Assembly (NCBI GenBank): GCA_902488455.1
Contig: CABTWG010000001.1
Location: 40,424-104,423 of the forward strand
Reading direction: 5' to 3'
DNA length: 64,000 nt
From: an uncultured Peptoniphilus sp.
Lineage (GTDB): Bacteria > Bacillota > Clostridia > Tissierellales > Peptoniphilaceae
Positions 1 to 8,425 of the stretch are shown here, piece by piece (the stretch's first letter is position 1; each line of letters opens with the position of its first letter). Under the pieces are notes generated by a model. It did no database searches, was not told the DNA's origin, and worked only from the letters and a program-made list of their open reading frames with translations. Made by a program: the position numbers and the translations under genes.

Positions 1-202
1 TCCATTTGAAATTGTAAAAGACCTCATGCCAATTTGCGACTATATAACCAAACACCATGCAGTCTGTGTAAAATGCGGCAGTGACGCCTGGGTTTCTCAC
101 AGAAAGTCAGACGAGATGCAAAGAGTTGTAATAGGCGCGCAAAATGAATACGAGCCAATATGCAGAAACTGCTACAACAAGATGAAGAAAAATAAAAAAT
201 AG
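1..202 (+). CDS. tdk: Thymidine kinase, C-terminal fragment
   Basis: The window opens inside this gene; 66 C-terminal residues are visible in the frame starting at base 2 and ending at TAG 200-202. The fragment has the C-terminal zinc-binding arrangement of type II thymidine kinases: a CVKCG pair preceded by DYITKHHAV, then a second cysteine pair in PICRNCYNK, with the VVIGAQNEYEP stretch between them that precedes the second pair in this family. The enzyme phosphorylates thymidine with ATP in the salvage pathway. The N-terminal P-loop lies outside the window, so the assignment rests on the zinc ribbon alone. Confidence 0.85.
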   Translation, partial: PFEIVKDLMPICDYITKHHAVCVKCGSDAWVSHRKSDEMQRVVIGAQNEYEPICRNCYNKMKKNKK

Positions 203-204
203 AT

Positions 205-243
205 TAAAACCCCAAAATCCGATAAGGATGGAGGGGTTTTTTG
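205..243 (+). terminator. Rho-independent terminator after tdk
   Basis: An AAAACCCC arm, an inner ATCC/GGAT hairpin and a GGGGTTTTTT arm with T run follow the tdk stop directly. A very similar arrangement follows the P-type ATPase gene near 39.53 kb. Confidence 0.8.
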
Positions 244-306
244 ATGTAAAAATTTACTATGAATTTTAAATTAATGGATCATTAACAAAATAATTTTTGG
301 ATTCTA

Positions 307-335
307 TTGAAAATGACTAGACAATTGATTATAAT
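307..335 (+). promoter_or_regulatory. Promoter for psuK-psuG
   Basis: TTGAAA at 307-312 and TATAAT at 330-335 are separated by exactly 17 bp. The -10 lies about 25 bp before the psuK start, which has a GAGGTG ribosome site. Confidence 0.65.
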
Positions 336-359
336 ATAAACAAAAGTCGAGGTGATTTT

Positions 360-1421
360 ATGACTCCAAGAGAAGAAGAAATACTTGCTCTTATAAAGAA
401 GAATCCATCCATCTCACAGAATGAAATGGCTGAGATTTTAAATATTTCTAGAAGCTCTGTCGCCACATATATTTCCTCTCTTTTAGAAAAGGGATATATC
501 GAAGGCAGAGGATACATTCTTGGAAAGAGAAAAAAGATAATGGTAGTAGGCGGTGCCAACGTAGATATCCTCTCAGTGCCATTTAAAAAACTGATAATGA
601 GAGATTCAAACCCAGGTCACATCACGACTTCTCCTGGAGGAGTTGGGCGAAATATCGCAGAGAATTTGGCAAGGCTTGGATCCACTGTGTCCTTTATAGG
701 AGTAGTAGGTTCAGATCCTGAAGCTCAAATAATTGAGAAGTCACTTTCAAATGTAGGTTGCGACACCAAGGACATGCTCAGGATCCACGATAAAAACTCT
801 TCTAAGTATCTTGCGATTCACGACGAAAATCACGACATGATCTATGCAATTGCAGATATGGATATAATGGACTCTTTAAACGTAGAATTTCTAAAGACGA
901 AATCAAATATTATAAAGAGTTTTGACCTATTGGTCATCGATACAAATTTAAGAGAAGATGCCATTGAGTATCTTTTAAGCCTTGGAGTAGAGACCATGGT
1001 TGAGGCAGTATCTGTAAATAAAGCTGTAAAACTAAGAGATCACGTAAAAAATATTTCAATACTTAAAGCAAACAAGTACGAAATAGAAGAAATCTCAGGA
1101 ATAGAAGTAAAAGATGAAAAAACTTTAGAAAAAGCCCTTAGAACTCTTATAGAAAAGGGGATAAAGGAAATCGTCCTAACCCTTGGGGAAGATGGTGCAA
1201 TCTACTATTCAGAAGATAAATTTATAAAAGCGCTGGCTCTAAAAGCAGATATTGTAAATGTATCTGGAGCTGGAGATGCATTCTGTGCAGGATATGCCCA
1301 TGCATATTTAAACAACATGGAAATTGAAGATAGACTACTCTTTGCTTCCAAATGTTCCAAGATCACATTGGAATCAGAAGGAGCAGTGTCAGATAAATTA
1401 AATATAGAAAGTGTGAGGTAA
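360..1421 (+). CDS. psuK: Pseudouridine kinase with N-terminal HTH domain (PfkB family)
   Basis: Predicted to phosphorylate pseudouridine to pseudouridine 5'-phosphate in the cytoplasm. Residues about 1-55 form a winged helix-turn-helix (LNISRSSVATYISSL as recognition region); the rest is a PfkB/ribokinase-type sugar kinase, with the glycine-rich GGVGRNIAENLARLG near residue 95 and the C-terminal signature NVSGAGDAFCAGYAHA near 300, whose Asp is the catalytic base in the family. At 353 residues it matches HTH-fused PfkB kinases. The next gene, 2 bp downstream, is a pseudouridine-phosphate glycosidase, which makes the substrate call specific. The HTH suggests the enzyme also acts as a transcriptional regulator, perhaps of its own operon; that is inference. 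Confidence 0.88.
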   Translation: MTPREEEILALIKKNPSISQNEMAEILNISRSSVATYISSLLEKGYIEGRGYILGKRKKIMVVGGANVDILSVPFKKLIMRDSNPGHITTSPGGVGRNIAENLARLGSTVSFIGVVGSDPEAQIIEKSLSNVGCDTKDMLRIHDKNSSKYLAIHDENHDMIYAIADMDIMDSLNVEFLKTKSNIIKSFDLLVIDTNLREDAIEYLLSLGVETMVEAVSVNKAVKLRDHVKNISILKANKYEIEEISGIEVKDEKTLEKALRTLIEKGIKEIVLTLGEDGAIYYSEDKFIKALALKADIVNVSGAGDAFCAGYAHAYLNNMEIEDRLLFASKCSKITLESEGAVSDKLNIESVR

Positions 1422-1423
1422 AG

Positions 1424-2347
1424 ATGAATAGAGAAAATTTAAAAAAATATGTAGATTTCAGTGATGAAGTTAAGAAAGCGATGGAAGAAGGACGCCCAGT
1501 AGTTGCCCTTGAATCCACAATTATTTCCCATGGAATGCCTTATCCAATGAATCTTGAAACGGCAAAAGCAGTTGAAGAAATAATCAGAAAAGAAGGCGCA
1601 ACTCCAGCTACAACAGCTATTATAAATGGAAGAATAAAGGTTGGTCTATCAGAAAAAGAACTTGAATTTATGGCAACTTCAAAAGATATTATCAAGTGCT
1701 CAAGAAGAGACTATCCATACATCGTTGCAAACAAACTAAACGGTGGAACCACAGTTGCATCTACCATAATCACCTGTGCAATAGCAGGAATAAAGGTATT
1801 TGTAACAGGAGGAATCGGCGGAGTTCACAGAGGAGCAGAAAAGACCTTCGACATCTCAAGAGACCTACAAGAGCTTGCAAACAACGAAGTGCTAGTAGTT
1901 TGTGCTGGAGCAAAATCAATTTTAGACATTGGACTAACACTTGAATATCTAGAAACATTTGGCGTGCCTGTACTGGGAATGAGAACAGAAGAAATGCCAG
2001 CCTTCTTCACAAGAAAATCTGGATATAAATTAGACTATGAAGTTAACTCAGAAGAAGAAGCAGCAAATATCGCAAGCACAAAATGGGATTTGGGACTAGA
2101 AGGCGGCCTCGTAGTAGCAAATCCAATTCCAGAAGAATCACAAATGGACGAAGATAAAATAAACACTGCAATAAGAGAAGCTCTAGTTGAAGCAGAAGAA
2201 AAGGGAATCCACGGCAAGGAAACCACACCATTTTTATTACAAAAAGTACTAGAAGCGACAGAAGGTAAATCACTTGAAGCAAATATTGCCCTAGTAAAAC
2301 ACAACGCAGAAGTAGGAGCAAAAATAGCTGTAGCTATGAATAAATAA
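1424..2347 (+). CDS. psuG: Pseudouridine-5'-phosphate glycosidase
   Basis: Cleaves the C-C glycosidic bond of pseudouridine 5'-phosphate to give uracil and ribose 5-phosphate (reversible). The 307 residues show the IndA/PsuG family blocks: VVALESTIISHGMPYPMN near residue 26, GGTTVASTI near 107, FVTGGIGGVHRG near 125 and VANPIPEE near 231. Length is normal for the family. The ATG lies 2 bp after the psuK stop, and the ribosome site GTGAGG lies within the psuK end, so the pair is co-translated. No nucleoside transporter accompanies it in the window. Together with psuK it lets the cell reuse pseudouridine from RNA turnover. Confidence 0.92.
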   Translation: MNRENLKKYVDFSDEVKKAMEEGRPVVALESTIISHGMPYPMNLETAKAVEEIIRKEGATPATTAIINGRIKVGLSEKELEFMATSKDIIKCSRRDYPYIVANKLNGGTTVASTIITCAIAGIKVFVTGGIGGVHRGAEKTFDISRDLQELANNEVLVVCAGAKSILDIGLTLEYLETFGVPVLGMRTEEMPAFFTRKSGYKLDYEVNSEEEAANIASTKWDLGLEGGLVVANPIPEESQMDEDKINTAIREALVEAEEKGIHGKETTPFLLQKVLEATEGKSLEANIALVKHNAEVGAKIAVAMNK

Positions 2348-2354
2348 AAAAATG

Positions 2355-2386
2355 ACCATGGATAGAAATATCTATGGTTTTTTGAT
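2355..2386 (+). terminator. Terminator of psuK-psuG
   Basis: ACCATGGATA and TATCTATGGT pair (one G-U) around a GAAA tetraloop, followed by a T6 run. Confidence 0.85.
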
Positions 2387-2411
2387 AAAAAATAAAAAAA
2401 TTTAAAATTAC

Positions 2412-2455
2412 AATAAAAAACCCCGAAGTCCATTTGAACTTTGGGGTTTGTTTTA
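2412..2455 (-). terminator. Terminator of rplJ-rplL
   Basis: Arms AAACCCCGAAGT (2418-2429) and ACTTTGGGGTTT (2438-2449) pair around an 8-nt loop; read on the minus strand a T run follows. It ends the converging ribosomal-protein operon. Confidence 0.85.
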
Positions 2456-2470
2456 GATTTTGAGATTAAA

Positions 2471-2851
2471 TTATTTTACTGTTACAGTTGCTCCTGCTTC
2501 TTCAAGTTTAGCTTTTAGTTCTTCTGCTTGATCAGCTGGGATTCCTTCTTTGATAGCTTTTGGAGCTTCGTCTACAAGAGCTTTAGCTTCTTTTAGGCCA
2601 AGTCCAGTGATATCTTTAACTACTTTGATAACCTTAACTTTTTCTCCACCTGCTGATTCAAGAATTACGTCAACGTCTGTTTTTTCTTCAGCTGCTGCTG
2701 GGCCTGCTGCTGCTGGGCCTGCTACTGCAACTGCTGCTGGAGCTGCTGCTGATACTCCGAATTCTTCTTCAAGAGCCTTAACTACTTCTGAAAGCTCGAT
2801 AACTGTAAGTGTTTTAATTTCTTCAATAAGTGCTTGTACTTTTTCTGACAT
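2471..2851 (-). CDS. rplL: 50S ribosomal protein L7/L12
   Basis: Stalk protein of the large ribosomal subunit that recruits translation GTPases; it binds L10 as dimers. Visible parts: N-terminal dimerisation helices (residues 1-35), an Ala/Gly/Pro-rich hinge near residues 36-55, and the conserved C-terminal domain with [27 protein letters not shown] and a terminal GATVTVK. At 126 residues it is normal. An AGGAGG site precedes the ATG. It lies 51 bp downstream of rplJ in the classic rplJL order. Confidence 0.98.
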   Translation of the reverse strand: MSEKVQALIEEIKTLTVIELSEVVKALEEEFGVSAAAPAAVAVAGPAAAGPAAAEEKTDVDVILESAGGEKVKVIKVVKDITGLGLKEAKALVDEAPKAIKEGIPADQAEELKAKLEEAGATVTVK

Positions 2852-2902
2852 TATATTTCCTCCTAAATGTTTTTAAAATTTTTTAATATTTTTTTTGAAG
2901 CA

Positions 2903-3439
2903 TTAAGCTGCTTCTTGTTCTTTCTTTTCAGCAATAGCATTTAATACCACTGCTAGTCCTCTTATTGTACCGTTTAGTACATTTGCTAATCCTTGGATTG
3001 GTGCGTTTAATCCACCAAGTACTTGTGCGATAAGAACTTCTCTTGATGGAAGTTTTGCTAGAGATTCGATCATATCAGTTGATATAACTTTACCATCTAG
3101 TACACCTGATTTAATTTCTAAAGCTTCATGGTCTTTTGCAAATTCAGATGCGATCTTAGCAGCTGGTACTGCGTCTGCCATTGAGAATGCAATAGATGAT
3201 GGTCCTTTTAAAATTTCGTCTAATCCTTCGTATCCAAGCTCTGTAAATGCTCTTCTCATCAAAGTATTTTTGTATACTTTGTAATCAACTTCTTCTGCTC
3301 TGAATTTATCTCTAAGTTCAGTAACTTCTCCTACGTTAAGTCCGTGGTAGTTCATAAGAACGATACTCTTAGCAGCTTCAATCTTTTCTTTGATCTCATC
3401 TACTTGGGCTTGTTTTTGGCTTAGTACTTGTTCTCTCAC
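2903..3439 (-). CDS. rplJ: 50S ribosomal protein L10
   Basis: Base of the L7/L12 stalk and autogenous regulator of its own leader in the family. Seen: KIEAAKSIVLMNYHGLNV near residue 18, then YKVYKNTLMRRA, and a C-terminal helix that anchors L12. I chose the GTG at 3439 (178 residues) because GGGGGTG lies 5 nt upstream and the encoded N-terminus fits L10. The frame also opens at a GTG at 3469, but that codon lies in the attenuator hairpin of the leader and lacks a ribosome site. rplK and rplA, usually upstream, are absent here. Confidence 0.95.
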   Translation of the reverse strand: MREQVLSQKQAQVDEIKEKIEAAKSIVLMNYHGLNVGEVTELRDKFRAEEVDYKVYKNTLMRRAFTELGYEGLDEILKGPSSIAFSMADAVPAAKIASEFAKDHEALEIKSGVLDGKVISTDMIESLAKLPSREVLIAQVLGGLNAPIQGLANVLNGTIRGLAVVLNAIAEKKEQEAA

Positions 3440-3451
3440 TCTTTCACCCCC

Positions 3452-3572
3452 AAAATAAAAAAATCTCACTAAAGCCGTGAGACGTAAATCCGATCATTAA
3501 AAAATAATGTTTTTCGAACCTCGGCAGGATATTTAAGCTGTTGCACCTGCTGTCTTTGGCTTTAACATAGAT
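3452..3572 (-). ncRNA. L10 leader with attenuator hairpin
   Basis: Between the promoter and rplJ the minus-strand RNA contains GGCAGGTGC...CCTGCCGAGG, typical of L10 leader RNAs, which L10-(L12)4 binds to repress its own synthesis. The 3' part holds TCTCAC-ggcttta-GTGAGA (3464-3482) followed by a T7 run, an intrinsic-terminator-like hairpin ending only a few bases before the rplJ ribosome site. This arrangement suggests transcription attenuation. Outer boundaries are approximate. Confidence 0.75.
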
Positions 3573-3601
3573 ATTATATATTGTGAAATTTATAATGTCA
3601 A
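3573..3601 (-). promoter_or_regulatory. Consensus promoter of rplJ-rplL
   Basis: On the minus strand a perfect TTGACA (3601-3596) and perfect TATAAT (3578-3573) are separated by 17 bp. This is the strongest sigma-A promoter in the window and places the start just ahead of the L10 leader. Confidence 0.85.
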
Positions 3602-3629
3602 GATAAATTTAAAATTTTAGTATTAAAAT

Positions 3630-3662
3630 AAATAAACGGTCCTAAAAACTTAAGACCGCTTA
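3630..3662 (-). terminator. Terminator of aspA
   Basis: GCGGTC and GACCG arms pair around an AT-rich loop, followed on the minus strand by a T-rich stretch; 20-50 bp after the aspA stop. Confidence 0.7.
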
Positions 3663-3681
3663 ATTAATATTTGAAATAAAT

Positions 3682-5112
3682 TTATTTATCTTTATTTTGT
3701 TTTTGTTTGATTAAATATTCTGCAGCGATGCCAGGTTTTGTCATTGCTTGTGGGTCGAATATTTCATTTATTTCATCTTCTGTCAAAAGATTTCTATCTA
3801 GGATAAGCTTTCTAATTGGAGTGCCAGTTCTTAGAGATTCTTTTGCAATGTCTGCAGATACTTGGTATCCAATGTGTGGAACGAATGCTGTTATAGTTCC
3901 AACTGAAGTTTCAAGATCCTTCTTAAGCACTTCTAGGTTTGGTTTGATATCTACTATACAGTTATCAACTAGAGTTTCTACTCCGTGAGTTATAAATTCT
4001 ATAGATTCATATAGTGAATAGAAAAGTACAGGTTCAAATGCGTTTAGTTCAAGTTGTCCACCTTCAGCACACATTGAAATAGTTACGTCGTTTCCTATTA
4101 CTTTAAATGCAACTTGGTTTACTACTTCTGGGATTACAGGGTTTACCTTGCCAGGCATAATGGAAGATCCATTTTGTTTTGGAGGTAGAATAATATCTGC
4201 AATCATGGTCTTTGGACCAGAACCCATAAGTCTTAAGTCGTTTGAAATCTTAGAAAGGTTTACTGCACAGGTTTTAAGAGCTGATGATAGTTCTACAAGT
4301 CCGTCTAGGTTGTGAGTTCCATCGATTAGATCTGGAGCTTGTTCTAGGTCGTATCCTGTTAATTTTGAAATTTCTGGAACGATCATGTCGAAGTAGTTTC
4401 TATCTACGTTTATTCCTGTTCCAATAGCAGATCCACCCATGTTTATTACTTTGATCGCATGAGAAGCGTGTTCAATTCTATTGATATCACGTCTAATTAC
4501 TGATGCATAAGCGTGGAATTCTTGACCAAGAGTCATAGGAACTGCGTCTTGAAGTTGAGTTCTACCCATTTTTAAGATGGTTGAGAATTCGTCAGATTTA
4601 TTCATAAGTGCGTTGTAAAGTCTGTTTAATTCTTTTATAGAGCCTTGAATTAAATCAAGAGCTCCTAGTTTACCTGCTGAAGGGTATACGTCGTTTGTAC
4701 TTTGACCCATGTTTACGTGGTCGTTTGGATGTACGTGTTCGTAAGTTCCAAGTTCACCGCCTAGGTGTTCGTTAGCGATATTTGCTATAACTTCGTTGGC
4801 GTTCATGTTTGCAGAAGTTCCCGCTCCACCTTGAACCATATCGGTTAAGAATTCTTCTTGGTACTTGCCAGCTAGGATTTCGTCGCAGGCATATACGATT
4901 GATTTGCAAACATCGTCACTCATAATTCCGCACTTGTTATTTACGATTGCACAGGCTTTTTTAACTATTGCAAGGTTTTTAACCATTGCTGGGTGTAGTG
5001 TCTTGCCAGATATTTTAAAGTTCTCAGCTCCTCTTAGAGATTGTACTCCGTAGTAAGCTTCAACTGGTACTTGTTTGTCTCCTACACTGTCGTGTTCTAT
5101 TCTATATTTCAT
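3682..5112 (-). CDS. aspA: Aspartate ammonia-lyase (aspartase)
   Basis: Reversibly deaminates L-aspartate to fumarate and ammonia, linking amino-acid fermentation to fumarate. The 476 residues carry the fumarase/aspartase signature GSSIMPGKVNPVIPEVVNQ near residue 316, whose flexible loop holds the catalytic Ser, plus GAGTSANMNANEVIANIA near 96 and MGQSTNDVYPSA near 136. The GTSANMN wording and the residues after the signature favour aspartase over class II fumarase. Start ATG has a GAGGTG site. It stands alone between its promoter and terminator. Confidence 0.93.
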   Translation of the reverse strand: MKYRIEHDSVGDKQVPVEAYYGVQSLRGAENFKISGKTLHPAMVKNLAIVKKACAIVNNKCGIMSDDVCKSIVYACDEILAGKYQEEFLTDMVQGGAGTSANMNANEVIANIANEHLGGELGTYEHVHPNDHVNMGQSTNDVYPSAGKLGALDLIQGSIKELNRLYNALMNKSDEFSTILKMGRTQLQDAVPMTLGQEFHAYASVIRRDINRIEHASHAIKVINMGGSAIGTGINVDRNYFDMIVPEISKLTGYDLEQAPDLIDGTHNLDGLVELSSALKTCAVNLSKISNDLRLMGSGPKTMIADIILPPKQNGSSIMPGKVNPVIPEVVNQVAFKVIGNDVTISMCAEGGQLELNAFEPVLFYSLYESIEFITHGVETLVDNCIVDIKPNLEVLKKDLETSVGTITAFVPHIGYQVSADIAKESLRTGTPIRKLILDRNLLTEDEINEIFDPQAMTKPGIAAEYLIKQKQNKDK

Positions 5113-5129
5113 TTTTTCACCTCAATTAA

Positions 5130-5159
5130 ATTATAGCACAATTATTTTTTTTAGGACAA
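5130..5159 (-). promoter_or_regulatory. Promoter of aspA
   Basis: On the minus strand TTGTCC (5159-5154) and TATAAT (5135-5130) are spaced 18 bp, just upstream of the aspA ribosome site. Confidence 0.5.
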
Positions 5160-5205
5160 AGTTTTCCTTAATATTTTAAAATAATAGAAAATTAATCTTT
5201 ATCCA

Positions 5206-5233
5206 TTGACAAAAGATTATTAAATGGTATCAT
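5206..5233 (+). promoter_or_regulatory. Promoter of the riboflavin operon
   Basis: TTGACA at 5206-5211 and TATCAT at 5228-5233, spacer 16 bp, about 25 bp ahead of the FMN riboswitch. Confidence 0.6.
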
Positions 5234-5255
5234 TGAATTAGAACTTAATAAATTT

Positions 5256-5368
5256 TATGTCTTCAGGGCGGGGTGCAAGTCCCCACCGGCGGTAAAGTCC
5301 GCGAGCGCAAGCTGAATTGGTGAGATTCCAATACCGACAGTATAGTCTGGATGAAAGAAGAAGTATTT
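5256..5368 (+). ncRNA. FMN riboswitch (RFN element)
   Basis: The conserved aptamer blocks are all present in order: CTTCAGGGCGGGGTGCAAG, TCCCCACCGGCGGTAAAGTC, CGCGAGC, TTGGTGAGATTCCAA, TACCGACAGTATAGTCTGG, and ATGAAAGAAGAAG closing the P1 helix. FMN binding normally turns the downstream riboflavin genes off. A terminator hairpin follows 12 bp later, so control is probably by premature termination. Confidence 0.95.
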
Positions 5369-5379
5369 TTTTGTATTAT

Positions 5380-5406
5380 AGAACCCTGAAATGGGTTCTT
5401 TTTTTG
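5380..5406 (+). terminator. Riboswitch-controlled terminator before ribD
   Basis: AGAACCC and GGGTTCT pair around TGAAAT, followed by T7. It lies between the FMN aptamer and the ribD ribosome site and is the probable expression platform. Confidence 0.85.
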
Positions 5407-5420
5407 ATGTAGGAGAAGAA

Positions 5421-6527
5421 ATGAAAAACTTAGACGATAGATATTTCATGAGTAGGGCAATAGAACTTGCAAGAAATGGAATCGGTACCACAAAGACAAA
5501 CCCCCTTGTCGGATGTGTTATCGTAAAGAATGGAAAGATTATAGGTGAAGGCTTCCATAAGACTTTTGGCTCTAACCATGCAGAGGTAAATGCAATAGAA
5601 GATGCCAAAAGAAGAGGAGAAAATCTGGAAGGATCCACCCTCTATGTAAATCTAGAACCCTGCTCCCACCATGGAAAGACTCCTCCTTGCGCAGATAGAA
5701 TTATAAAAGAAAAAATTGCAAGGGTTGTAATTGGAAACTGCGATTCATTTAAAGAGGTGCAGGGAAGAGGAATAGATAAATTAAAGACTGCAGGTATCGA
5801 AGTTAAGTGTAAAGTCTTGGAAGAAGAATGCACAGCTCTTAACGAAAGATACTTCACATATATAAAAAACAAGAGACCTTTTGTGGTTTTAAAAGCTGGA
5901 ATGACCATTGATGGTAAAATCGCGACAAAAACATTTGAATCACAGTGGATAACTTCAGAGGAGTCAAGGAAATTCTCCCATGAACTAAGAGGAATGTGCG
6001 ACGCCATAATGGTCGGCATAAATACAGTTCTAAAAGACGATCCAAGCTTAAACGTAAGAGCAGGAAGGTACCCTCACAGTCCAGCCAGGATAATAGTCGA
6101 TTCAAAACTTAGAATTTCACAATCGGCAAAGGTATTGTCAAAGGATCTTGAAAACATAGCAATAATTGCCACAACAGATAGCTATGATAGAGAAAAATTT
6201 GAAATCTTATCTAAGATGGAAAATGTAAGAATAGTAATTGTTAAAGATAAAAATGGCAGGGTGGATCTAAGAGATCTACTTGAAAAACTAAAAGAATTTA
6301 ATATCTCTTCTATTCTCCTAGAAGGCGGAGGAAGTCTAAACGCCTCAATGCTTAAAGAAAATTTGGTGGATAAGTTCTATTTTTTCATCGCACCTAAGAT
6401 CATCGGAGTAGATGGGATCTCAGCCATAGGCAAAATTGGAATCGAAAAGATAGATGAAGTTTTAAATTTAAAAGATGTGGAAGTTTCTAAAATATCCACA
6501 GACATACTTATAAAAGGAAGGATCTGA
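5421..6527 (+). CDS. ribD: Riboflavin biosynthesis deaminase/reductase
   Basis: Bifunctional enzyme for the second and third steps of riboflavin synthesis: deamination of the diaminopyrimidine and reduction of the ribosyl side chain. Residues about 1-145 form the zinc deaminase with HAEVNAI and PCSHHGKTPPC; residues about 147-368 form the NADPH-dependent reductase with GMTIDGKIA, SQWITS and LEGGGSLNASML. The frame opens at 5391, but that ATG is inside the terminator stem; the ATG at 5421 has AGGAG 5 bp ahead and gives 368 residues, normal for RibD. First gene of the operon. Confidence 0.95.
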   Translation: MKNLDDRYFMSRAIELARNGIGTTKTNPLVGCVIVKNGKIIGEGFHKTFGSNHAEVNAIEDAKRRGENLEGSTLYVNLEPCSHHGKTPPCADRIIKEKIARVVIGNCDSFKEVQGRGIDKLKTAGIEVKCKVLEEECTALNERYFTYIKNKRPFVVLKAGMTIDGKIATKTFESQWITSEESRKFSHELRGMCDAIMVGINTVLKDDPSLNVRAGRYPHSPARIIVDSKLRISQSAKVLSKDLENIAIIATTDSYDREKFEILSKMENVRIVIVKDKNGRVDLRDLLEKLKEFNISSILLEGGGSLNASMLKENLVDKFYFFIAPKIIGVDGISAIGKIGIEKIDEVLNLKDVEVSKISTDILIKGRI

Positions 6528-6531
6528 TCGT

Positions 6532-7167
6532 ATTTTCACAGGAATAATAGAAGAACTAGGAAGTTTAAATAGTATTAGAAAAGAAAGAGATCTCTACACA
6601 TTAAATATAAAGGCGAAGGCCGTGCTTGAAGGGACGAAGCTTGGAGATTCAATAGCTACAAATGGAGTCTGTCTAACGGTTACAAAACTTGGAGAAGATT
6701 TTTTCGAAGCAGAAGCCATGCTCGAAACCATAAATAACACCACATTCAAAGATCTAAAAGTTGGAGAGGTCCTAAACCTTGAAAGGGCGCTAAGCCCAAT
6801 GAAAAGGCTCGACGGTCACATAGTGCAAGGTCATGTGGACGGAGTTGGAAAAATAATAAACATCACCCACAATGCAAATGAAATAGTATATAAAATTTCT
6901 GCCGATGAGGAAGAACTTAAATATGTGGTGAACAAAGGATCTGTGGCACTGGATGGAATTAGTCTTACAGTTTCTTTGGTGGACAGAGATTCTTTGGAAG
7001 TTTCCATAATCCCAACCACCATAAGAGAAACTAACCTAAAGGACAAAAAACTTGGAGATAGCATAAATATAGAGACTGATATCATTGGAAGATACGTCTA
7101 TAAATTCATAAATAAGGAAGAGAAAAGCATTATTGATTTGGAATTTTTAAAAGAAAACGGATTTTAA
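6532..7167 (+). CDS. ribE: Riboflavin synthase alpha chain, apparent ATT start
   Basis: Dismutates two 6,7-dimethyl-8-ribityllumazine molecules to riboflavin. The conserved N-terminus of the family, [10 protein letters not shown], is encoded at 6532 as ATT-TTC-ACA-GGA-ATA-ATA-GAA-GAA, so the first codon is ATT. An in-frame TAA lies at 6511 and there is no ATG, GTG or TTG until GTG at 6622, which would remove 30 conserved residues. AGGAAGGA ends about 10 bp before the ATT. From ATT the protein is 211 residues with two lumazine-binding repeats ([21 protein letters not shown]), the normal length. ATT initiation is inferred; a start-codon mutation or sequence error is the alternative. Confidence 0.85.
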   Translation: MFTGIIEELGSLNSIRKERDLYTLNIKAKAVLEGTKLGDSIATNGVCLTVTKLGEDFFEAEAMLETINNTTFKDLKVGEVLNLERALSPMKRLDGHIVQGHVDGVGKIINITHNANEIVYKISADEEELKYVVNKGSVALDGISLTVSLVDRDSLEVSIIPTTIRETNLKDKKLGDSINIETDIIGRYVYKFINKEEKSIIDLEFLKENGF

Positions 7168-7177
7168 GGAGAAGAAA

Positions 7178-8383
7178 ATGAAAGTAAACAGTATTGAAGA
7201 AATCGTAGAAGCACTAAAGAATAAGGAAATAATCATTGTTACAGACGATCCATCGAGAGAAAACGAAGGCGACATGATCATGGCTGCAGAGTTTGCAACA
7301 GGCGAAGCAATAAACACCATGGCATCTCTAGCAAAGGGTTTAATCTGCATGCCAATGTCAAGAGAATATGCGATGAAACTCGATCTACCACAGATGGTAG
7401 TTGAAAACACAGACAATCATGAAACTGCTTTTACTGTTTCAGTGGACCATGTGGAAACCACCACAGGAATCTCTGCATATGAAAGAGCCCTAACTGCAGT
7501 TAAACTTACAGAAGAAGATGCAAAGCCAGAAGATTTTAGACGACCAGGTCATATGTTCCCACTGGTTGCAAAAGAAAATGGAATGTTCGTAAGAGAAGGA
7601 CACACAGAAGCAACTGTGGATCTTCTTAAGATTGCAGGTTTAAAAGAAGTTGGAATTTGCTGCGAAATCATGGCAGACGATGGACACATGATGCGTGGAG
7701 AAGAAATATTTGCTCTTGCAAAAAAATTAAATATGAAGATAACCACAACAGAAGAACTTATAAAGTATAGAAAGAGACACGAAAAGATAGTAAAAGAAAT
7801 AGCAGTTGCAAATCTTCCTACCAAGTTTGGAAAGTTCAAAGCCCATGCATATATCGATACAGTTACAGGAGAACATCACATAGCACTTGTAAAAGGCGAA
7901 ATCGGAGATGGAATGGATGTGCTTTGTAGAGTTCATTCAGAATGTTTGACAGGGGACTGCTTCGGATCATCACGTTGCGACTGTGGAAACCAACTTCACA
8001 TGGCAATGAAGAGAATCGACGAAGAAGGAAGGGGAATTCTTCTCTACATGAGACAAGAAGGAAGAGGAATCGGTCTTGTAAACAAGATTCGCGCCTATGC
8101 ACTTCAAGATCAAGGAATGGATACTGTAGAAGCAAACCTTGCTCTAGGATTTCCAGAAGATGCAAGGGACTATGCAACTGGAGCACAAATCCTTGAAGAT
8201 TTGGGAGTAAAGGAACTAAGACTTCTAACCAATAATCCGGACAAGATCTATTCACTAAAAGAATTTGGAATGAAGATAAAGGAAAGGGTTCCAATTGAAA
8301 TCCACTCTACAAAGGACGATGAGTTCTACTTAAAGACCAAAGCTGAAAAGATGAACCACATGCTTTCAGAATTTGTTAAGTAA
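7178..8383 (+). CDS. ribBA: Bifunctional DHBP synthase / GTP cyclohydrolase II
   Basis: Supplies both riboflavin precursors. Residues about 1-200 are 3,4-dihydroxy-2-butanone 4-phosphate synthase ([38 protein letters not shown]); residues about 205-401 are GTP cyclohydrolase II, with the zinc cysteines in [15 protein letters not shown], then [13 protein letters not shown] and LLTNNPDK. Both active-site sets are intact. Eleven bp separate it from ribE, with AAGGAG before the ATG. Length 401 is typical for the fusion. Confidence 0.97.
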   Translation: MKVNSIEEIVEALKNKEIIIVTDDPSRENEGDMIMAAEFATGEAINTMASLAKGLICMPMSREYAMKLDLPQMVVENTDNHETAFTVSVDHVETTTGISAYERALTAVKLTEEDAKPEDFRRPGHMFPLVAKENGMFVREGHTEATVDLLKIAGLKEVGICCEIMADDGHMMRGEEIFALAKKLNMKITTTEELIKYRKRHEKIVKEIAVANLPTKFGKFKAHAYIDTVTGEHHIALVKGEIGDGMDVLCRVHSECLTGDCFGSSRCDCGNQLHMAMKRIDEEGRGILLYMRQEGRGIGLVNKIRAYALQDQGMDTVEANLALGFPEDARDYATGAQILEDLGVKELRLLTNNPDKIYSLKEFGMKIKERVPIEIHSTKDDEFYLKTKAEKMNHMLSEFVK

Positions 8384-8425
8384 TAATTTATAAAATAAAT
8401 AAATTATAATAAAAAGGAGATAAAA

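Noticed and set aside
2550..2876. Plus-strand open frame opposite rplL
   Set aside because: A shadow of the Ala/Glu-rich L7/L12 coding sequence with no ribosome site; the same applies to other long frames antisense to ribBA, ppsA, tyrS and the ATPase genes.
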